Shown here: positions 59,319 through 64,000 of the stretch, one piece after another | Numbering within the stretch: the first letter of the stretch is position 1 | Layout of the letters: every line of letters starts with the position of its first letter | NCBI RefSeq assembly: GCF_004342845.1 | Contig: NZ_SLXB01000006.1 | Location: forward strand, 1-64,000 | DNA: 64,000 bases | Origin: Prevotella heparinolytica | GTDB taxonomy: Bacteria > Bacteroidota > Bacteroidia > Bacteroidales > Bacteroidaceae | Direction: 5' to 3' | Translations under genes and position numbers: made by a program | The notes under the pieces: model-generated | The model's database searches: none | What the model was told of the DNA's origin: nothing | What the model saw: only the letters and a program-made list of their open reading frames with translations

Positions 59319-60704
59319 ATGAGGAAACTTTTTTTTCTTTTGACCTTCATTCTGGTCGTTACGGGAGCATCGGCTCAACAAGATACGTTGAAATATCGCG
59401 TCAGTCTGAAAGACAAGGCCGCCACGGCGTATTCATTGAAACGTCCGGAGGCTTTTCTTTCTGAAAAGGCGATTGCGCGTCGCCGGAAGCAGAACTTGCC
59501 GATAGATTCTACGGACTTGCCCGTGTGTCGCAAGTATATAGATGAGATTCGTCGTCAGGGGGTGAATATCGTTGTGACCGGTAAGTGGGATAACTTTGTC
59601 ACTGTGTCCTGCAACGATTCGGCGTTGATGGAACGTGTCGCCGCATTGCCTTTTGTCAGCCGGACAGAGAAGGTATGGACGGCGCCCGAAGGAGATGGCC
59701 CGTTTATGGGCACGAAGCGCGATTCTTTGTTAAACTGTCCGACGCTACACCCTGACAGTATTTATGGACTCGCCATTCAGCAGATACGGTTGAGCAATGG
59801 TGATAAACTGCACGAAGCGGGCTTCAAAGGGCAAGGGATGACGATTGCCGTCATTGACGCCGGTTTTCATAATGCCGACAAGATTGCCACCATGCAGAAT
59901 ATCCGTATCTTGGGTACGAAAGATTTTGTAAATCCTGAGGCTGATATCTTTGCGGAGAGCGGCCACGGTCTGATGGTGCTTTCGTGCATCGGCATGAACC
60001 GCCCTGATATAATGACCGGCACAGCTCCGGAAGCCTCTTTCTGGCTGTTGCGCAGCGAAGACGAATATTCCGAACATCTGGTGGAACAGGATTATTGGGC
60101 AGCCGCTATCGAGTTTGCCGACAGCGTGGGTGTGGATATGGTTAATACCTCGCTGGGCTACTATTCTTTTGACGATAAATCCAAGGATTATACGTATCGT
60201 GATTTGGACGGATGTTCTACTCTGATGTCCCGTCAGGCATCGCGCATTGCCGATAAAGGAATGATATTGGTGTGCAGTGCCGGAAATTCCGGTATGGGCT
60301 CTTGGAAAAAGATTACTCCTCCCGGCGATGCCGAGAATGTGTTGACGGTAGGTGCGGTAGACAGAGGGGCTGTTTTAGCTCCGTTCTCTTCTGTCGGCAA
60401 TACGGCCGACAACCGTGTGAAGCCGGATGTCGTGGCTCTTGGGCTTGGGGCTGAGGTGATACGTACGGACGGCAATCAGGGAAAGGCCAACGGAACATCT
60501 TTCTCCTCACCGATTATGTGTGGCATGGTTGCCTGCTTATGGCAGGCTCGTCCGGAACTGACGGCAAAAGAGGTGATTGAATTGGTGCGCAGCGTTGGCG
60601 ATCGTGCCGATTTTCCTGATAATATTTATGGATATGGAGTGCCGGATATGTGGGAGGCAGCTTCTCTTCCTGAGCCCCTATCTCGTAGAAAGGGTGGAAA
60701 ATAG
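59319..60704 (+). CDS. Secreted S8 (subtilisin-like) serine protease
   Basis: An exported protease of 461 aa. The signal peptide ends at GASAQ (about 20). A prodomain runs to about 165 and the S8 catalytic domain to about 450. The triad is intact: Asp180 (AVIDAGF), His216 (ESGHGLMVLS), Ser394 (NGTSFSSPIMCG), with the oxyanion Asn in CSAGNSGMG. There is no C-terminal sorting domain. Substrate unknown. It begins 5 bp after mnmA, so the two are probably co-transcribed although functionally unrelated. Confidence 0.9.
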   Translation: MRKLFFLLTFILVVTGASAQQDTLKYRVSLKDKAATAYSLKRPEAFLSEKAIARRRKQNLPIDSTDLPVCRKYIDEIRRQGVNIVVTGKWDNFVTVSCNDSALMERVAALPFVSRTEKVWTAPEGDGPFMGTKRDSLLNCPTLHPDSIYGLAIQQIRLSNGDKLHEAGFKGQGMTIAVIDAGFHNADKIATMQNIRILGTKDFVNPEADIFAESGHGLMVLSCIGMNRPDIMTGTAPEASFWLLRSEDEYSEHLVEQDYWAAAIEFADSVGVDMVNTSLGYYSFDDKSKDYTYRDLDGCSTLMSRQASRIADKGMILVCSAGNSGMGSWKKITPPGDAENVLTVGAVDRGAVLAPFSSVGNTADNRVKPDVVALGLGAEVIRTDGNQGKANGTSFSSPIMCGMVACLWQARPELTAKEVIELVRSVGDRADFPDNIYGYGVPDMWEAASLPEPLSRRKGGK

Positions 60705-60761
60705 ATTTTCTTCCTGATTTTTAGTATAAAGAGTGAGTATGCCTTTATTAAAACCGAAAAG

Positions 60762-62069
60762 ATGAACCTGAGTAACTATCCTCCCCTCCCTACGGAGAAG
60801 GGGACAGGAGGGAGAGGCTTCGTCTCTCTCTTCGACCTGAATGCGCTGGTACGTAGCAGCATAGAACAATGCCTGCCCGATGAATATTGGGTGCAGGCAG
60901 AGTTGAGCGATGTACGCACCAACAGTACGGGGCATTGCTATCTGGAGTTTATACAAAAAGACCCTCGTGGCAATAATCTGATAGCCAAAGCGAGGGGAAC
61001 AATCTGGTCGAATGTCTTTCGTTTGCTGAAGCCCTATTTCGAGGAGACTACGGGGCAGGAGTTCGTTTCCGGCATCAAGGTACTGGTACTGGTTACGGTC
61101 AGTTTTCATGAATTGTATGGATATACTCTTACCGTGCAGGACATCGATCCTGCCTATACATTGGGAGATATGGAGCGTCGCCGTAGAGAAATCTTGAATC
61201 AACTGGAAGAAGAAGGCGTGCTGACCCTGAATAAGGAATTGGAGATGCCGCGACTTCCGCAGCGTATTGCCGTCATATCTTCGTCTACGGCAGCAGGTTA
61301 CGGCGACTTCTGCCATCAACTGGAGCATAATCCTCGAAACTTTTTCTTTTATACCGAACTGTTTCCGGCCTTGATGCAGGGCGACCGTGTGGAAGATTCC
61401 GTATTGTCGGCTCTTGATAAAATAAATGCGCGTTTGGCAGAGTTCGATGTGGTTGTCATTATCCGTGGCGGAGGTGCAACGTCCGACCTTTCCGGTTTTG
61501 ATACCTACCTGCTTGCCGCAGCTTGTGCGCAGTTTCCTCTGCCCATCATTACCGGCATAGGGCATGAACGGGATGATACGGTAATCGATTCCGTGGCCCA
61601 CACCCGTGTGAAGACTCCCACTGCCGCCGCCGAATTTTTGATAGACTGTATGAACGATGCCGCCGATGAATTGGAGATGCTCGCCGTTCGCTTGCAGGAA
61701 GGAGTTAGAAGCCTGCTGGGGCAGGAACGGCGTAAAATAATCGCTTGCAAAAATCGGATTCCTACTGCCGTTTACCGTACCCTTTCGTTCGGACGTCTCT
61801 CTCTGCTTACTTTGCGCAAAGACCTCATGTCGTCGCTTCGAGGACGTTTGTCGGGCGAACGTCATCGTCTGGAGCTGTTGCAACAACGTTTAAAGGATGC
61901 TTCGCCGGAACGTTTGTTGGCGCGTGGTTACAGCATTACGCTAAAAGATGGAAAGGTGGTGAAAGACTTCAAGCAAGTGCAAGAAGGAGATGAAGTTGTG
62001 ACTCGCATCTATCAGGGCGAATTGCTGTCTGTTATAAAGGCGTCCAAGAAAATAAGAAATACTGTGTGA
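60762..62069 (+). CDS. xseA: Exodeoxyribonuclease VII large subunit
   Basis: Large subunit (435 aa) of the ATP-independent, bidirectional single-strand exonuclease used in repair. The N-terminal OB fold has EYWVQAELSDVRTNSTGHCY. The central domain has AVISSSTAAGYGDFCHQL, the IIRGGGATSDLSGFD motif and ITGIGHERDDTVIDSVAH, followed by a helical region and a C-terminal RGYSITLKDGKVV. Residues about 5-19 (NYPPLPTEKGTGGRG) are unlike the usual N-terminus and come from a palindromic insert (60780-60817). It is followed by xseB. Confidence 0.93.
   Translation: MNLSNYPPLPTEKGTGGRGFVSLFDLNALVRSSIEQCLPDEYWVQAELSDVRTNSTGHCYLEFIQKDPRGNNLIAKARGTIWSNVFRLLKPYFEETTGQEFVSGIKVLVLVTVSFHELYGYTLTVQDIDPAYTLGDMERRRREILNQLEEEGVLTLNKELEMPRLPQRIAVISSSTAAGYGDFCHQLEHNPRNFFFYTELFPALMQGDRVEDSVLSALDKINARLAEFDVVVIIRGGGATSDLSGFDTYLLAAACAQFPLPIITGIGHERDDTVIDSVAHTRVKTPTAAAEFLIDCMNDAADELEMLAVRLQEGVRSLLGQERRKIIACKNRIPTAVYRTLSFGRLSLLTLRKDLMSSLRGRLSGERHRLELLQQRLKDASPERLLARGYSITLKDGKVVKDFKQVQEGDEVVTRIYQGELLSVIKASKKIRNTV
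60780..60817. repeat. Palindromic insert inside the xseA 5' end
   Basis: A C-rich arm (CCTCCCCTCCC) and a matching G-rich arm (AGGAGGGAGAGG) flank TACGGAGAAGGGGAC. The insert keeps the frame and codes for PPLPTEKGTGGR. Similar short palindromes appear within coding starts in many bacteria (recollection). Confidence 0.6.
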
Positions 62070-62089
62070 ATATAAAAAACAATAATACG

Positions 62090-62302
62090 ATGGCTACAAA
62101 GAAAAAAGAGACCTATGCCCAAGCCTTGGCACGCTTGGAGGACATTGTCAGCCGTATAGACAATAACGAGCTGGAAATTGACGAACTGGCCGAAAAGATA
62201 AAAGAGGCCAATGAGATCATCGCATTTTGCAGTGATAAACTGACGAAAGCCGACCGGGAAATTGAAAAATTACTGTCGGAGAAGCGGGATTCTGAAGAAT
62301 AA
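62090..62302 (+). CDS. xseB: Exodeoxyribonuclease VII small subunit
   Basis: Small subunit (70 aa) of exonuclease VII, a coiled-coil helical hairpin: YAQALARLEDIVSRIDNNEL then LDELAEK-like KIKEANEIIAFCSDKL. Length and the Leu-Glu-rich pattern are typical. The ATG at 62090 is preferred over a GTG at 62066 that overlaps xseA. It lies 20 bp behind xseA. Confidence 0.9.
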   Translation: MATKKKETYAQALARLEDIVSRIDNNELEIDELAEKIKEANEIIAFCSDKLTKADREIEKLLSEKRDSEE

Positions 62303-62306
62303 AAAC

Positions 62307-62314
62307 TACATTTG
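62307..62314 (+). promoter_or_regulatory. -7 box upstream of ilvE
   Basis: TACATTTG matches TAnnTTTG and ends 40 bp before the ilvE ATG. Confidence 0.45.
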
Positions 62315-62354
62315 TTGCAAAATATACGTATTGACGTAACTAATACTTTGAGAT

Positions 62355-63374
62355 ATGAAAGAACTGGATTGGGCTAATCTGCCGTTCGGATATATGAAGA
62401 CAGATTACAATGTGAGAATTTATTATCGTAACGAACAGTGGGGCGAACTGGAAACTTGCAGTGAAGAAACCATTCCCATGCACATGGCAGCTACTTGCCT
62501 GCATTACGGTCAGGAAGCTTTCGAAGGCTTGAAGGCTTTCAGGGGTAAAGACGGCAAAGTGCGTATCTTCCGTCTGGAAGAGAATGCGGCCCGGTTGCAG
62601 TCTACTTGTCGGGGGATTCTTATGCCGGAGCTTCCTACGGAGCGTTTCAAGGAAGCTGTCTTGAAGGTGGTAAGACTGAACGAGCGTTTTATTCCGCCTT
62701 ATGAATCGGGTGCTTCTTTATATATCCGTCCGTTGCTGATTGGCACCGGTGCACAGGTGGGCGTGCGCCCTGCCAATGAATATCTGTTTGTGATATTCGT
62801 AACGCCGGTAGGCCCTTACTTTAAAGGTGGATTCTCAACCAATCCGTATGTCATTATCCGTGAGTTCGACCGTGCCGCACCTCTTGGAACCGGTACATAT
62901 AAAGTGGGAGGCAACTATGCGGCCAGTCTGCGTGCCAACAAAAAAGCGCACGATTTGGGCTATGCCTGCGAGTTCTATCTGGATGCCAAAGAAAAGAAGT
63001 ACATCGACGAGTGCGGCGCAGCCAATTTCTTCGGCATCAAAAACAATACATACATCACTCCGAAATCAACGTCCATCCTTCCGTCCATCACGAACAAGAG
63101 CTTGATGCAATTGGCCGAAGATTTGGGCATGAAGGTAGAACGCCGCCCCATTCCGGAAGAAGAGCTGCTGACGTTTGAGGAGGCGGGTGCTTGCGGCACG
63201 GCTGCCGTCATCAGTCCTATCGAACGTATTGACGATGTGGAAAACGGCAAGTCGTACGTCATTTCCAAAGACGGAAAGCCGGGACCTGTGTGTACGAAAT
63301 TGTATAATAAACTGCGTGCCATTCAGTATGGCGACGAACCCGATACACACGGCTGGGTGACTATTGTGGAATAA
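62355..63374 (+). CDS. ilvE: Branched-chain amino acid aminotransferase
   Basis: PLP enzyme of 339 aa that converts between branched-chain amino acids and their keto acids, in the cytoplasm. The PLP lysine is Lys183 in [10 protein letters not shown]. Other fold-IV marks are [37 protein letters not shown] and [13 protein letters not shown]. The length fits class IV transaminases of the BCAT type with an N-terminal extension. It is followed 4 bp later by trmB. Confidence 0.93.
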   Translation: MKELDWANLPFGYMKTDYNVRIYYRNEQWGELETCSEETIPMHMAATCLHYGQEAFEGLKAFRGKDGKVRIFRLEENAARLQSTCRGILMPELPTERFKEAVLKVVRLNERFIPPYESGASLYIRPLLIGTGAQVGVRPANEYLFVIFVTPVGPYFKGGFSTNPYVIIREFDRAAPLGTGTYKVGGNYAASLRANKKAHDLGYACEFYLDAKEKKYIDECGAANFFGIKNNTYITPKSTSILPSITNKSLMQLAEDLGMKVERRPIPEEELLTFEEAGACGTAAVISPIERIDDVENGKSYVISKDGKPGPVCTKLYNKLRAIQYGDEPDTHGWVTIVE

Positions 63375-63378
63375 GAGC

Positions 63379-64000
63379 ATGGGGAAAGGTAAATTGGCGA
63401 AGTTTGCCGATATGGCAAATTATCCGCATGTGTTTGAATATCCGTATTCGGCAGTTTCCGATATCCCGTTTGATTTAAAAGGTAAGTGGGGCGAGTCATT
63501 CTTCGGGAATGACCGTCCCATTGTTTTGGAATTGGGATGCGGACGTGGCGAGTACACCGTGGGGTTGGGAAAGCTGTTTCCGGAGAAGAATTTCATCGGG
63601 GTCGACATAAAAGGTGCGCGCATGTGGTCGGGAGCTACGGAAGCATTGCAGGCAGGCATGAAGAATGTTGCTTTCCTGCGAACGAACATTGAGATTATCG
63701 ACCGTTTCTTTGCACCGGGCGAAGTCAGTGAAATCTGGCTTACTTTTTCCGATCCGCAGATGAAGAAAGCCACCAAGAGGCTGACCTCTACGTTTTTTAT
63801 GGAGCGTTACCGCAAGTTCCTGAAAGACGACGGGCTGGTGCATCTCAAGACGGACAGTAACTTTATGTTTACCTATACCAAGTACATGATAGAACGCAAC
63901 GGCCTGCCCGTCGATGTGATGACCGATGACTTGTATCATGCGGGTATGGCCGACGAGATACTAAGTATCAGAACCTATTATGAACAACAATGGCTCGATC
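63379..64000 (+). CDS. trmB: tRNA (guanine-N7)-methyltransferase, 3' end missing
   Basis: The frame is open to the end of the window (207 complete codons), so the C-terminus is cut off. It methylates G46 in the variable loop of tRNA using SAM. Motif I is [12 protein letters not shown], followed by [20 protein letters not shown] and the TrmB signature [20 protein letters not shown]. The N-terminus [20 protein letters not shown] is typical of Bacteroidota TrmB. It starts 4 bp after ilvE. Confidence 0.92.
   Translation, partial: MGKGKLAKFADMANYPHVFEYPYSAVSDIPFDLKGKWGESFFGNDRPIVLELGCGRGEYTVGLGKLFPEKNFIGVDIKGARMWSGATEALQAGMKNVAFLRTNIEIIDRFFAPGEVSEIWLTFSDPQMKKATKRLTSTFFMERYRKFLKDDGLVHLKTDSNFMFTYTKYMIERNGLPVDVMTDDLYHAGMADEILSIRTYYEQQWLD

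Overview
The window looks like a chromosomal segment of a gut Bacteroides species (phylum Bacteroidota). The evidence is a complete SusC/SusD pair with a hybrid two-component regulator, many SPII lipoproteins, TonB receptors with N-terminal carboxypeptidase-like domains, weak Shine-Dalgarno sites, and repeated TAnnTTTG (-7) promoter boxes. No species is assigned.

Layout. 1-5870 is housekeeping: tRNA-Lys, an AI-2E family permease, thymidine kinase, a conserved hypothetical, rsmI, a coiled-coil lipoprotein, a YjjG-type nucleotidase and a MarC protein. 5912-9310 holds a repeat array, a GH43 gene broken by an in-frame stop, a small secreted protein and about 1 kb without genes. 9311-16137 (minus strand) is a candidate metal-uptake locus: a His-rich small membrane protein, a TonB-dependent receptor and three lipoproteins, two of them related to each other. 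hemW follows.

18094-42527 is a polysaccharide utilization locus (PUL): DUF2264 protein, BNR-4 protein, GH105, a GH43-like remnant, GH97, GH51, GH127, GH2, the regulator on the opposite strand, then susC and susD. The enzyme set fits removal of uronic-acid caps, arabinofuranose and galactose from arabinogalactan-type glycans. The substrate is inferred.

43717-53974 is a heme/tetrapyrrole acquisition operon of the hmu type: HmuS (CobN-like), a membrane protein, an ExbB-like and a DUF2149 protein, a PepSY protein, a calycin-like lipoprotein and a TonB receptor. The rest holds an ExoX-C-like protein, a porin, an aspartic protease with a PDZ domain, mnmA, a subtilase, xseA/xseB, ilvE and a partial trmB.

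The most unusual feature is not a gene. Eight intergenic regions, all downstream of genes, contain degenerate tandem repeats with a period of exactly 22 bp (23 bp in one case). Most of the arrays do not share sequence. One pair (16353-16655 and 24208-24526) is a true dispersed element whose two copies differ by one 22-bp unit. Three others share an AGTCGTAT core and form hairpins.
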